Of a stretch of 64,000 nt of DNA, positions 33,601 through 44,575 are shown one piece after another. This stretch comes from Volvox africanus (Eukaryota; Chlorophyta; Chlorophyceae; Chlamydomonadales; Volvocaceae), in contig BSDZ01000017.1 of NCBI GenBank assembly GCA_030268105.1, forward strand, positions 1,902,001 through 1,966,000, read 5' to 3'. Position 1 is the stretch's first letter, and every line of letters starts with the position of its first letter. The position numbers and the translations under genes are program-made. The notes beneath the pieces were generated by a model, which saw only the letters and a list, made by a program, of their open reading frames with translations, had not been told where the DNA came from and searched no databases.

Positions 33601-36600
33601 CTAACAGTGCCAACTTGCGCATCAACCTAGGAGAACAGAACGCCGGCGATGCCCCTTCGATGGCTCACAACTTATTTAGCTGACACGTTAATGTGGACGG
33701 ATGGGACACACTGGGCGCTGGCATGCCTTGCTAAATTGACAGTACCAGCAATATCCAGGGATATACTGTACTCAGCGTCTGTTACCCAAGCAACATGCGC
33801 TGTCCCGATTCCAAGGGCGTTGTTGGCTTAGCAGCAGAAGCCTGCCCTAACCTCCACATATGAGATAGCTGGGTTGGCACCCAAGCGTCGCAAAACAACG
33901 CCATCAATTCAAAACGCTGAGCTGTCACTTCATGATCGTTAGCATGGAGAAATCGGGGGGGGGGGAGGGGGGCGCCCTACGGCATTTGTCCGGGACAGGC
34001 TCTGCCTTGTCCCCCTGTCCAGGCGCCCTCAACGCGACGATCATGCCTCAAGTCAACCCCCCGCGCAATGCTTCCACCGCACCTCCCGCCTCAGCGCATT
34101 CCTCCTCCGCAGTCGATTGTACTCGGGGGCTTGTGCGGCCTGATCCGCCTCCACGCGGCCCAGCCTGTCCTGCGTGCGCTGCAACTCCTGCAACCCCACA
34201 ACACCCGCCATCACCGTCACGGAGATGGCCATGACCCCGAAGCAGAAAGCTACGGACTACGGAGCAGACTGGGGTCGTCAGTGTAAGATCATGTCGGTGG
34301 TGCCAAGGAAAAGGAGGAGACTGGAGGTGACTGGACTGTAGACGCAGGGCGCAGGGCGCAACGGTGGAGCTACTTGGCTTCTGTCTTCCTCCCGCATATC
34401 CTAACCTATCCCTACGGCTTCATGCCTCCTTTCTTATACCTGTCTCGTTGCGTGCATGCATGAGTGGCCACATCCGCCACGCCCCTCCCGGTCTCAGGCT
34501 AACTCCTCCCCAGTATGGCACCCGTCCTCAGTACGCCTCGCCTCTCGCTTCGTCTTGAGCAGTGCAATTCGTTGCTTGAGGTCTTTGTGCTGCTCGAGAA
34601 GATGCCCGTCTCCAATAGCCTCCTCAGTGCTCTCTAGCAATTCGGTGGGGCCCAGGTTGCTGAACTCCGCCACCCGCTCCTGCAACAATCCGCCCTGTTC
34701 CCGCGTCCTTAAGATGGCCCAGCGGGATTCAGAACGCCAGCGTGACGGCGTGACCTCTTCGGTATAAACCAGGTCAGACATGTCGAACGATTGAAAGCGG
34801 CGCCCGGCTCCTTGCAGGAGCGGTGAGGCGGGTAAATTTCGCCGCACCGAAGTTAGCTCATTGCCAAGCTCGCCAGGGCCAACATAGTTACCCGCTCCCC
34901 GCCAGATCCCCGCTCGCCAGGCTTGGGAACCATTTCAACACAGTCCCTTGCCGGAATTCTCCAGCTCTATTTTACAGAACCAACGACCCACCTGCGGTAG
35001 GAACTGACAGAGGTTGTCAAAATGGATGCCCATGCCCCGGGACAGCTCCTTTACTTGCTTCTCCGTCACCGCTCGGTCATCAAGCCGCCACGTAGTTTGA
35101 ATTGACCGGCCTCTACCTCCTCCACAGGCCCATGCATCGACGTCATTATCTTCCTCCTCGTAGCTGTCATCATCCTCGCTGGCCCCATCACCGCCCCTGG
35201 TCTGTGCTCCACACCGGCTGCCGCTGCTGCCACCACCGCGCCGTTGCCTGCCACCCTGTGCTCCTCTCTCCGTACGGCGATGCACGACAACATCCGGCTG
35301 GCTCGGCCCACCGCTGAGCGTGATCTCCAGCTCAAACCCCGCACAGCCGCGGCGAATAAGCTCCTCTGGATAGGTCTGTCGGCCGAGAGCCTGCACCGGG
35401 GCGCAGACGAGCTGATACAGCGGACGGAACCCGGTAGACTCAATCCTATCATCAAAACAGTGACGCTAGATGGCATGTGAAGAGCCCTGCTGCAACAAGG
35501 GAGTCAAGATTCGTCACGGAATCCACTTCATACATATTTGTACCACTACGGATGGCCCCCTTCGGGTACCGCTTAAGCCATGGGGAGAAATACAAGAAAT
35601 ATATTATGTCCGGAAGCCAGCGGAGTCAGTGATGTAAGACCGTGTCTGCAACGGTGGCGCCGCACACGTCACGCGGCCAGGTTGAAAGCCGTACCTTCAT
35701 GTTTCCCCCGAGGCCAACACATAGCGCCGTCACCAGCGAGCTCTTGCCACTGCCTGAGGCAATATGGAGGCAAATTGCTGGGGTATCGGTGCACACAAGC
35801 CGCATCGTAGGTGCTCATGCGGTTCGTGGTGTCAGGACCTATTGGATCCGGGCCTTATCTGTCTTAGGTATGCACTTGTTGGTAGATGTAGGCGTTCCAT
35901 GCAGTCCAAAAGGCGCATGGCGTTGGATTTGGCGGTTCTTGCCGAAGCTAATACCAGCAGCTAAATTGGTGATTATAGAAGCCCGCTGAACTTTCATGAA
36001 GAGTTAAGATTAGACTTGCAGTTGACAGAGCACTTCCGCTACTCAAGTCACTAGCTCCTGCCGGTATTTAGGCTTTTTTCCTGTCCACGTCCGCGAAACT
36101 CGGCTGAACAGACCAACAGCAAGTCGTATGCTGCCAGTATAAAGGGGTGCACGTGCGAAATATTGGTCCCCGATCCGTTCCAATGCTTGGTGGAGGCTTG
36201 CAAGAGGGGCCATGCATCAATCGAAAAGACCGGGACTGCGGCATGGTCGTCAAGTCCCCCCTTCCACGATGCGTCAGACGAGCTGTACTGCGGACACAAC
36301 GGCGCGTGTCTTCGTGGATTGCGTCAGAGTACCAGGCACCACCGGCCGAAATGTACAGGCTGAGATGCGCCCAAAGGCCTTCTCTCCCGCCTGTGAAGGT
36401 CCCTGAAGGCCGTCTCCTTAAGCCAATATACGCGCCAGTACTGCACCCCTACCGTTAGGTCCCTCAACCAAGTTGACTCGTGGGCCCGCCTCTAGCACTA
36501 TCGTGCCGACGAAGCTCTACTTGAACCAGCGGCGCCGTAGCGGAAGTTTCAGCAAGCAACCATCCGGAACCATATTGAAGCAATGTCAAAGGAAATATTA

Positions 36601-36952
36601 ATTTAAAGTCTTTGCGCCGTACAGCGATTGGCAGCAGACGCTACCTGCCGCAGCCCGGTACGGTCCTTGCCCCTGCTGGTGCAACTCTTTGCACGCCATG
36701 ATTGCAAGTACATGCTTAGCCAAACTATTAGTTCTTATAGATCTCCCCTACTCCCCAAACTTACCATGAAATTCTGCAAAATGCGTCGGTGTGCGCAGGG
36801 GTAGGGTTAGGGGAACCAAGGTATGTCAAAAGCGGGATTAGAAAACAAGATAAATTGCATTAACGTCATTTATATCAATGCGTACTCACCATAAGCTTTA
36901 TCCGCTTTACAGCGCCACGAGGATAGACAACAGTGTCATAGCAATCCGCCAT
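24673..36952 (-). CDS. SMC5: SMC5 paralogue B
   Basis: Second complete SMC5, 23 exons, 1188 aa: 36952-36890, 36773-36765, 36516-36453, 35753-35695, 35390-34992, 34679-34542, 34187-34083, 33417-33272, 32965-32815, 32540-32379, 31823-31745, 31353-31113, 30502-30257, 29872-29740, 29180-29088, 28926-28799, 28332-28197, 27791-27438, 27172-27038, 26667-26525, 26148-26046, 25464-25393, 25080-24673. The start is followed by YPRGAVKRIKL, the usual SMC5 opening. Walker A GPNGSGKSS is at 43-51, an acidic Gly-rich insertion at about 106-160, then coiled coil, hinge, coiled coil, signature HHSGGERSV at 1011-1019 and Walker B VVDEINQGMD (D1040, E1041). No stop or frameshift interrupts it. Seven exons match SMC5-A in length (64, 59, 105, 128, 103, 72, 408). 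The second exon is 9 bases long, and the intron after 34542 appears to begin with GC. The tail carries eight glutamines and is unlike A. It may act with SMC6 in place of, or beside, copy A. Confidence 0.92.
24778..24801 (-). repeat. CAG run encoding polyglutamine
   Basis: Eight CTG units on plus are read as CAG in SMC5-B and encode eight glutamines at residues about 1147-1154, in its divergent C-terminal tail. Such a pure run is expected to vary in length between strains. Confidence 0.9.
28128..28193. repeat. CCTA/CCCT low-complexity tract
   Basis: An irregular run of CCTAC and CCTCC units ends next to the splice donor of SMC5-B exon 28332-28197. On the coding strand it is a G/A-rich tract of GGTAG and GGAGG units immediately inside the intron, so it contains many extra GT candidates near the real donor. 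Confidence 0.85.
29258..29286. repeat. Perfect 13-bp inverted repeat
   Basis: AGAGCCACATGTT and its exact reverse complement flank a 3-base spacer inside the SMC5-B intron between exons 29872-29740 and 29180-29088. As RNA or single-stranded DNA it could form a 13-bp hairpin. It may be the remains of a small transposon end, a protein-binding palindrome, or chance. Confidence 0.85.
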
Positions 36953-37506
36953 AGTTGACCCAGTGGCGAGACAACAAACCTTACTGGAATGGTATACAGC
37001 GACAATTCTGACAAAGTCTCTTATCAAGCCGTAACATGGCGAATCCCGAGTCGTTCTGTAAGCAATAACCCAGCAAGGAGAACCGCCGTTATCCCGGCTT
37101 CTGAAAGCCTAACAAAATAGCAACTTTCAGCAACTGTTTTGTTGATAAAATTAAGGCGGATTGTATTTAAAAGCGACGAAGGAAGTAACTTCTTCAGGTC
37201 CCGTACCAGCAAGTTGCACTTAGAGTATGGGACCCCATTGAGCCATACAAACCCCAAATAGAATTCACCGGTGCGGTTATTTTGAAGGTAAAAATCTCCG
37301 CTCCATTTGTCTGGTGCATAAATTACAGCCTGAACGCCGTCCTAACGTCTTTTTTTATTGTGTCCAACCGACTCTAGTTGCCTTTCTTCATGTTAGCTCA
37401 TATGCAATGAGCAGCTCTTTTTGCACAGCAACGGTAACTGGAGCCTTGTAAGCCGATGCTGGAGCTGTGGGGAAGTCGCCAGTTCCCCGTCCTACGCGGG
37501 CTGTAA
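36953..37506. promoter_or_regulatory. Shared upstream region, SMC5-B/CBP60-like
   Basis: The start codons of SMC5-B (-) and the CBP60-like gene (+) are 554 bases apart and point outward, so both promoters lie here. The segment is AT-richer than its flanks. The only long frame, on minus at 37024-37257, is unlikely to be coding because no motif or partner exon goes with it. No named promoter element was seen. Confidence 0.5.
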
Positions 37507-40500
37507 ATGTATACTCGCATCCGCGTTCCTGCGGAGTTGAAGCCGACGCCTCCACAGGTTCTTGAAGTGAGCGGAGGCTAGACGGTGTGTGACCACCGTG
37601 TCGCGTAATGCAAAATTGACCGCTCCTGCCGCTCCTTGCAGGACTACGTGCGCGTACGGATTACCCAGTTTATTAGTCATTTCTGTCAACGCCTGGGCCA
37701 TTATGCTCCCGGCCTTGCCAAGGAAACGCTTGATAGGGCCGCCGCGGAGGCTTTGGCTTACTTGCCGCCGGGTGACCACGGGCAGCTGAGCCTGGAGGAT
37801 AAGCAGCTGCAGCTAGTGTTTCGCCATGACTGTCTGTGAGCCGGAGCTGGGGTTTGTAGCGGGTGGTGGAGGTCACACCAGGCAGTATGGGGTCCAAAGG
37901 TTGGGGGGGGGACCTTGGGACACGTTGCTTGGGTCACAGAACGTCCACGCCCGGTGGCGTAACCATACGTTGCTTGATATTGCGCGATAAATTGGGTTTG
38001 ACTGTCTAGCCCTCATATGCACACCGCTATTAGTGTGCGGAGAGTCCAAATGAGGTACAATCCTCCCAGCGTCGCAGTCTGTAGCTGAATTTAATATCCG
38101 TTTGCCCTGTCTCATTGCGTCGGCTGCAGCGCTTTGGGTTGCCTGGATCCCCAATGTGCACTGTGCACACATAATCCGTCACGCCGCTGCATGGTCAATT
38201 TTGACCGCAAATATCTCGTCAATGACGTGCTGAAGGCGCGCTGTGGTGCTGGCATTCGTGTTGAGCTAATCGACCCGCTTACGGGGCAACCCGTCGAAGA
38301 AAAGCTCCCTGAGATCACACTGCAGGTAAGACTTACCAAGCTGCGGTTGTATGCGCGCGTGCAGCTCCAGGTTGTGAGGTTGACCCTCACCGCGCTAACC
38401 TAAGGGCTTCAAGGGTTACAAAAGCTTGCGATACGTAACGACGGAGCAAGGAGGCCCTCCTAGGTGACAAGCTACTGGGTGGAACCATTGCAGAAGAGGG
38501 AAAGGGCGTTGCAATGCTGACTTATCTGCACAAGCTAATTGGACAGGAGGAATTCCGCCGCTTTTATTTAAAATATTGGCAGTTGAGGCACGTCGGTGTT
38601 TTCAGGATATTTCCATTTCCTAATCTCAGGTAGAGCATTTTAGGGCTTAGGGCATGGACTCGCTTAGCCCTCCACCAATGTGACAGCATTCTGTGTATGG
38701 GGGGACCTTTGTCGTGGTTCATGGCTGCTTGCATGTGTAGATCTCGGTGCTCGATGGCAATCTGTACGATAACAAGTTTTTGGACAGCGGCAAGCAGTAC
38801 GAAGGCGGGACAGAGCCGGCGGAGGAGCTGGATGCGTGTGCGCTGCTGCAGAACAAGAAAAAGGTATGATCTGGGGTGGCCGAAGAGGAAGTCAACACAG
38901 CCATTACCTGTGAGCTCCTTCATACTGATGGATGTCCGTCTTGCTGCAGAGCACTGCGTTGCTGGTCTGTGGCAGCGGCGGCTCCAACGACTCAGCGGGC
39001 TATGTGCTGCTGACAATGGTGGTAAGCGATGCTTGTGCAGACAGCTGCATTGATCGGTCTAAGCAGCAAAAGCGGGACACCCGTTCATGGTGCATGGTGA
39101 ATTTTCGCGGACTGCGGGCTCAGTCGCAGGTTGATACAGGCGCGTGCCTATGCTTCTCCTTTCCCCGGGGGACTGCCGCATGGTAAACTGGTTGTGATTG
39201 CATTCACGTGACACACTTTTCGGTTCGAGAAGAAGAAATACCGTTTTCACTGGCCAATCACATGTGGCCAGTGATGGCCATGGAATTATGTCAGTCGTCT
39301 TAGCACGAATGAATCCGGGACTAGAGCTGAGGGTACCGTACCTTGTGCCCCACAGGAAGGCAAGGTGCCGCTGAATGACCTGCATGTGACAGACAGCAGC
39401 GAGGCCATCCTTAGCGGCCGGAAGCCGCCTTTTCGCCTGCTGGTCCGCGCGCTGCTGCCGCAAAACGGGCCCAGGCTCAACATTCGCCACGCAGTGTCGG
39501 AGGGCTTCGTGGTAGGTCGCGCGCTGAAAGGGGGGGAGGGACAGCGTTCCATCGAACAGTTAGTCAACAGCAGGATAAGCTTTCAGCAAGGCGAGGTGCC
39601 AACCGCGTTAGGAACAGCACGGCATCTAACCTGGGGTTCAATGCACCATAACTCGAAATATTGCTAAGCTGGCTCGCACCCACGTTGCCTGATGAGGTTC
39701 TTCTGTACTTATTGCACGCGGGCTCGTCCTATCCCGAACCACGCTGGCTCAGGTGGCCACGCGGCGCACCCGGACGGCCGGCAAAGCGGATATTCCCTCA
39801 GTGGATGATCCTGTTAGCAAGCTGGAGCACATGGGCAAAGAGACCGTCAAGAAACTTGCGGACTTGGCCACTGCGGCGGAGCAGGCTGGCGTGGAAATAG
39901 ACATCCCGGAGAACTGCGTGCAGAAAGGTGCGCCCAGGCTGCAGGCAGGCCTATGACACTACCGTCTAGATGTATTGTCGGGTCGGGTTATTGTGCATTT
40001 TTGAATTCCCTGCGAAGCAGCCATCCCGGAATCTGTCGTGGCCCACCATGAGCCGGTTGCGTCTGCACTGCCCATGTATGCAGCCGTCTGTACGCTTTCA
40101 GTTGGACGCTGCTATTCTCACCCTGTGCCGTGGCTATATCCTTTTTGCTGCAGTTGGCGAGTTCAAGATGCTAGCCTTGCGGGCGGACCAGGACGGCCAC
40201 TTACGGCAAAAGCTGCAGCATGTGCTTAAACTGAGCAAGGAAAAGTGGGATGAAGCGCGGGATCACGCCATGCGGGCGGTCGTGGCGGACAATCGCATGC
40301 GCGCCTGGTACGAGAATGGTGATGCGGGAACTGGGCGAGTTAGGACGCGTAGGGAGCCCAAGGAGTTAGGGAAGAGAGTTACTGTACACATTGTGCTGCG
40401 TAATACCGAAAGTGAGAGGCCCGCCAGGAGGGCTGCTAGTGTAAGACCACACTGATGTCACACAGCTGCGGTGAACCGGAAATGTGGTGGTACTGGTCCC

Positions 40501-43500
40501 TATCCTTGCAGCCAGCCACACTGACAGCCGGACTTATTTCCTGTCCGTTTTAGGTACGCGGATCGGCGCTCGTGCGAGCTGGGCGTGCTGTTCACCGCCC
40601 GCATGGGCAACGTGGATTTAGACCGCCCTGTGGGTGAGTACTGCAGCGATCTCAAGCACGGTACGATAATGTACAAGTCCATAGCGTTGTCGGGCTCCCT
40701 GTGAAGGGCCCTCTCCGTTGCCGTCGCTGATGCAAGTGCTGGGTTGTTGCACTCCAGTTGAAGGGCCTTGGGATTTTTAACCTGGCGATCCGGTGCAACG
40801 GCTTGTACGCCCAGGGAGTCTGCCCTGACCAATTGCATGTACTGTGGCGAGCGGAGGGGCGCACGTGCTGTGCATGCTTGCACATGCGGCTGACCTTTCA
40901 TAAGGACTGGGGCCCACGGCCTTTGGCTGCATGTGCCCGCCAATCTGCAGGCCTGCTGCAAACCCGAGTGGAGGCCGGTGAACGCAAGACGGAGGCTATC
41001 CTTGTGGCGCAGCTTAACCCGACGCAGCGGGAAATGTTGCGCCACATGCAGCCGCAGGCGGTGGCAGCTTGGTGGGCGCCAGGACACACTGGCTGGGCCA
41101 TCTTTCCTATGGATTCGGACACATTCTTGCAGGTGTGCTACACGGGTGTCTTTAGCTTGAGTTCCTGCGTCAAACCGGTAGGACCGCGGCATACCCATGC
41201 CACATGCGATGGAACGAGTGGCAAGGTGATTGTGCTTTGGGGGCCCTCGCTGTCCCGGGAAGGATATAGGCTTATTGCTCAGCTTCATACATATCGGCAT
41301 TCCAGGGGCTTGGGTCCCATATGGTGCACTGACCTTATTTGTGCTATGGTTGGTCCCCACTACAGAGCGGTACGCTCACGGCGGCAGCGGCGCCACCATC
41401 TGCGCTTGCAACTGCAGCGGCTACGGCCGCAGCTGCGGTTGCCAACGTCATGGACGCACCGCCTTCGCCCACACAGTCCGCTGTGTCGCTGAACACCATG
41501 CCGATGCGCCGCCAGACGGGCGGCAGCGGAGGCGGTGACACCGGCGGTGCGGGGCAGTCCGGCGATGTGGTAGCGCTCGCCACAGAGAGCTCGCTGATGG
41601 GGAAGCCAATGCCCCTGCCCAGTGGCCTGCCCCTTCAGGTGCTGCATGGTGGACCCGGCCAAGGCCTGAACAGCGGGGGCAGCTTGCCATCTGCGTTTGG
41701 CGGCAGCATGCCTTCCGCCTTTGGCTGCGGTATGGGCTCAGGCCGTAGCAGCCGTGCTGGCAGCATGACGGACAGTCCGCCGCCCAGCATGCGCATGCCG
41801 ACGCCAGTGTCAATGCAGCCGCCGCAGTCTTTAATCCACCATCACTCGCTGCCGCAGCCACCTCAGTCGCAGCCACAGCTGCAGCCGCATACTAGCTTGC
41901 ATAGCCAGCAGCAGCTGTCGCAGGTACAGACTCTCCCCAGCTTTCAAAATCTCCCATCTTTGCAGCAACACCCCAGCTTACAGGCCCACCCAAGTCTGCA
42001 GGGTCACCTCAGCGTGCAGCAGCACCCAAGCCTGCAGGGCAATCCCAGCGTGCAACCCCACCCCACTCTGCAGCAACACCCAAGTTCACAAGGGCACAGC
42101 CTGCAACCCCACGCAAGTTTGCAGGGTCATCCGAGCATGCAGGTACACCCAAGCTTGCAAGGTCACCCAGGTATGCAAGCACACCCAAGCCAGCGCCAAG
42201 GAGGTCCTAGTGGTATAGGAAGTGGCCGGGGGCCCAGCTTCTCGGCCATGCCGCAGAGTCCTCTTGCGCCAACGGGCGGCGATGGGGGTGCGCCTGGTGG
42301 GTCTGGGGCTTCGCCGAGCGCCCCTCCGCACATGATGCCGCCGCCGCCACCTGCCATGTCGGCATCACGGAGTATGATGATGCCGCCGCAGCCACCTGCC
42401 CCGATGTCATTCCGTATGCCGCCGCAACACCCACAGCAGCACCAACAATACCGGAATCAATCCAGTGAGCAGTACCAGCATGGGCAGCAAATACAGCAGA
42501 TGCCGCAGGCTAGTACAATCCCTCATATGGGGACTCAAGGTCAACACGGCCTCCACGGCGCAGGGCAGCAAAGAGCTAATGGTAGTGGCGCGTCGCAAAT
42601 GCCACCGCCACCACCTCCAACGCATGCCCAACATAACCCTGGTATGCAAAGGATACAAGGGTTGGATACGCAGTCGGCTCTGGGGCGGGGGCAGATGCCT
42701 CGGCCATCCCACCAGCTTGTTGAGGATAGCGATCTCGATGGGGGCCCGCCTCCGCTGCCCAGCACCAACATGCGCATGCCGGTCTCGGGGCCGTCCTTTG
42801 GCCCGCAGCACACTCAACAACAGCGGCAGCACAGTGTGCTGTCTCACCCGCTGGGAAGAGGGGCTGAAGGTGAGGTCTTGGGGATGCGCACGGTTGGAGT
42901 CAGTGGGTCTCCAGGTCCTTGCGGAGGCTTTGCTTCCCGATTTAGGAATAAACACTTCAATCTGCGTGACAGTGCATGGTGATAGTGCACTGGAGTTTGG
43001 CTTCCGCGCTGCCCGTGTCCCCAGACAATATAGACTTTATGTATTGCCCCACAACTTCATTGTTGTCCGCAGACCCACCGGAAGACCTGCAGTCCCGTGG
43101 CTCAGCCAATCCCCGTCCGCACAAGATGCCATCATTAGGACGTTCATTAGATATCCATTATTCTGCCATTATAGTTGAGCCACCAGGTGGCATGAAGCCT
43201 GACTATATAACGGGTAGTGGTGGCGGTGGCAGTGTCTGCCGTGGAGGCGCTGTCAACACTCCACCGCACATCACGCCAAATGAAGTAGGGTCCATGATTT
43301 GCAAGGAGGAGGCCGCAGCAGGTACACCCACCGGCGGTGGAGCGGCTTCGGGACAGGCACCAAGCCCTGCGCAGCGTGCTCCCAGTCCGCCCCGGGGCAT
43401 CCACCCTGGGCCGCGGGCGCCGCAGCCTGTACCAGGCCAGGTGCCGCCAGGAGCCACATTGCCCCCACCCGGACCACCTCCCAATCCGTTTGCGCGTGTC

Positions 43501-44575
43501 CAAAGTGGCAAGGCGACTACCATGGCGACTGCGGAGGACACGGACGACGACGATTCGGATGACCCACTACTGGCCCCGCTGCCGTCGCTGCAACTAATTA
43601 ACAGCAACGCCTACCATGCGACCCTGGGAGGCGCTGGCGCGGCAACGGGTACCACTTTGCGGGCTACGGGCCACGGCGGCAACGGACCTAGTGGCGGCGG
43701 CGCGGCTGGTGGTGGTGCTGGCGCGGGTGCCGGTGGTGCGTTTGCGGGGCCCAGTGCGAATGGGGGCCTTAACGCTCCGCTGCCCTCGCTGCATATGATT
43801 GACAGCCAGCAGCTGGACATGGTGCTCGGGGAACATATGATCCTCGAAACGTCATCACTAAATACAAATTTATCCTACGGTAAGCTGCAGCAGGAATGTT
43901 TTCGGTCGTGTAACTTGAAAGAGCCTTCATAGGAGATGCATACCTGGGGATCTCGGCACCATGCATAGTGTAAACGTGCCACCTTCAATGACATCGCAAG
44001 CTACCACCAGGATCTAGTGCCCATATTGAGAGTGCTGGTTTGGAAAATGCCCTGCCTTGAGGTCTTGCGGTGATAGCCGATTCCTTCGCTTTGAAAGCAG
44101 AGGCATCGCGTTGAATTCTAGTTGGTGACATTGCGGCTCAGCATAATAGCCGTCTTCATAGCCGTCTTTTCTTTGATTGGAAGTGTTTCTGTGCTTGGCG
44201 GGTTGCGAATATGTTCATCCTTCGTCGTCGCGACATTAAAGTCGTTTAAATTCTTTCTGATTATAGCGCTTGCCACGGTTGGCAGGTTTATTCCTACCGC
44301 CCGCCATGGCAGTTGGGGAAGGGGCGGGCCTGCTTCCGGGGACTCAGTCTAAGGAGCTGCTCAAGCCCACCACCAGCGGCTTGGATACCATGGCATCCAT
44401 GGAGCTGGCGTTGCCGGGTGTCCGCAAAAACGAGCCCCACGCGCTGGGTCAGCAGGAACAGAAGGCAGCTGGGAGCGCAGGTGGAGCCGTGCTGTCTCAT
44501 GGTATGGGCAGTGCTGCGGCAGGTGTGGGCGTGGGCCTTAGTGCGAACCGCACACTGGGCCCATACGCACGATAA
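37507..44575 (+). CDS. CBP60-like protein with low-complexity tail
   Basis: Relative of the plant CALMODULIN-BINDING PROTEIN 60/SARD1 family, DNA-binding regulators in the nucleus. Thirteen exons give 1393 aa: 37507-37566, 37642-37835, 38130-38325, 38741-38863, 38950-39021, 39356-39511, 39753-39927, 40154-40307, 40554-40629, 40758-41132, 41366-42869, 43073-43879, 44286-44575. Residues 75-420 follow the CBP60 core: LQLVF, IRVELIDPLTGQPV, ISVLDG, VPLNDLHVTDSSEAILSGR, SEGFV, VSKLEHMGKETVKKL (plants: EVWRLEKIGKDG) and SKEKWDEARDHA. In place of the plant LPLFTG segment is CALCTHNPSRRC (C94, C97, C105), a possible metal site. From residue about 530 the protein is Gln/Pro/Ser/Gly-rich and probably disordered. 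The start is followed at once by an in-frame exon. The end of exon 9 and the long exon 10 are the least certain. Calmodulin binding is not shown. Confidence 0.8.
41940..42200 (+). repeat. Coding minisatellite, HPSLQ repeats
   Basis: Imperfect units of about 21-24 bases built on CACCCAAGCCTGCAGGG encode repeats such as LQ-x-HPSLQ-x-HPS at about residues 719-806 of the CBP60-like protein. At least ten units are visible, with Leu/Met/Val and His/Asn exchanges. The frame is kept throughout, so unit gain and loss has been under coding constraint. Confidence 0.85.

Noticed and set aside
33606..33640. Short exon-like frame VDAQVGTVRK with a gcaagc donor in SMC5-B
   Set aside because: Including it would insert ten residues with no counterpart in SMC5-A or in the SMC5 family.
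33840..33935. Exon-like frame RFELMALFCDAWVPTQL on minus between SMC5-B exons
   Set aside because: It has an acceptor and donor but does not fit the SMC5 alignment; the flanking exons join directly in phase and match SMC5-A.
24673..36952. SMC5-B as a pseudogene or as SMC6
   Set aside because: Twenty-three exons join without a stop to 3567 bases, and Walker B VVDEINQGMD is specific to SMC5; SMC6 has a different motif there.
39248..39273. Inverted repeat CACTGGCC...GGCCAGTG in a CBP60-like intron
   Set aside because: An 8-bp stem with a 10-base loop is short enough to be chance, and nothing links it to splicing.
41339..42982. Reading 41339-42982 as an independent 547-aa gene
   Set aside because: It is exon 11 of the CBP60-like gene: the frame enters from ccactacag|AGC and leaves at GAAG|gtgagg into the next exon.
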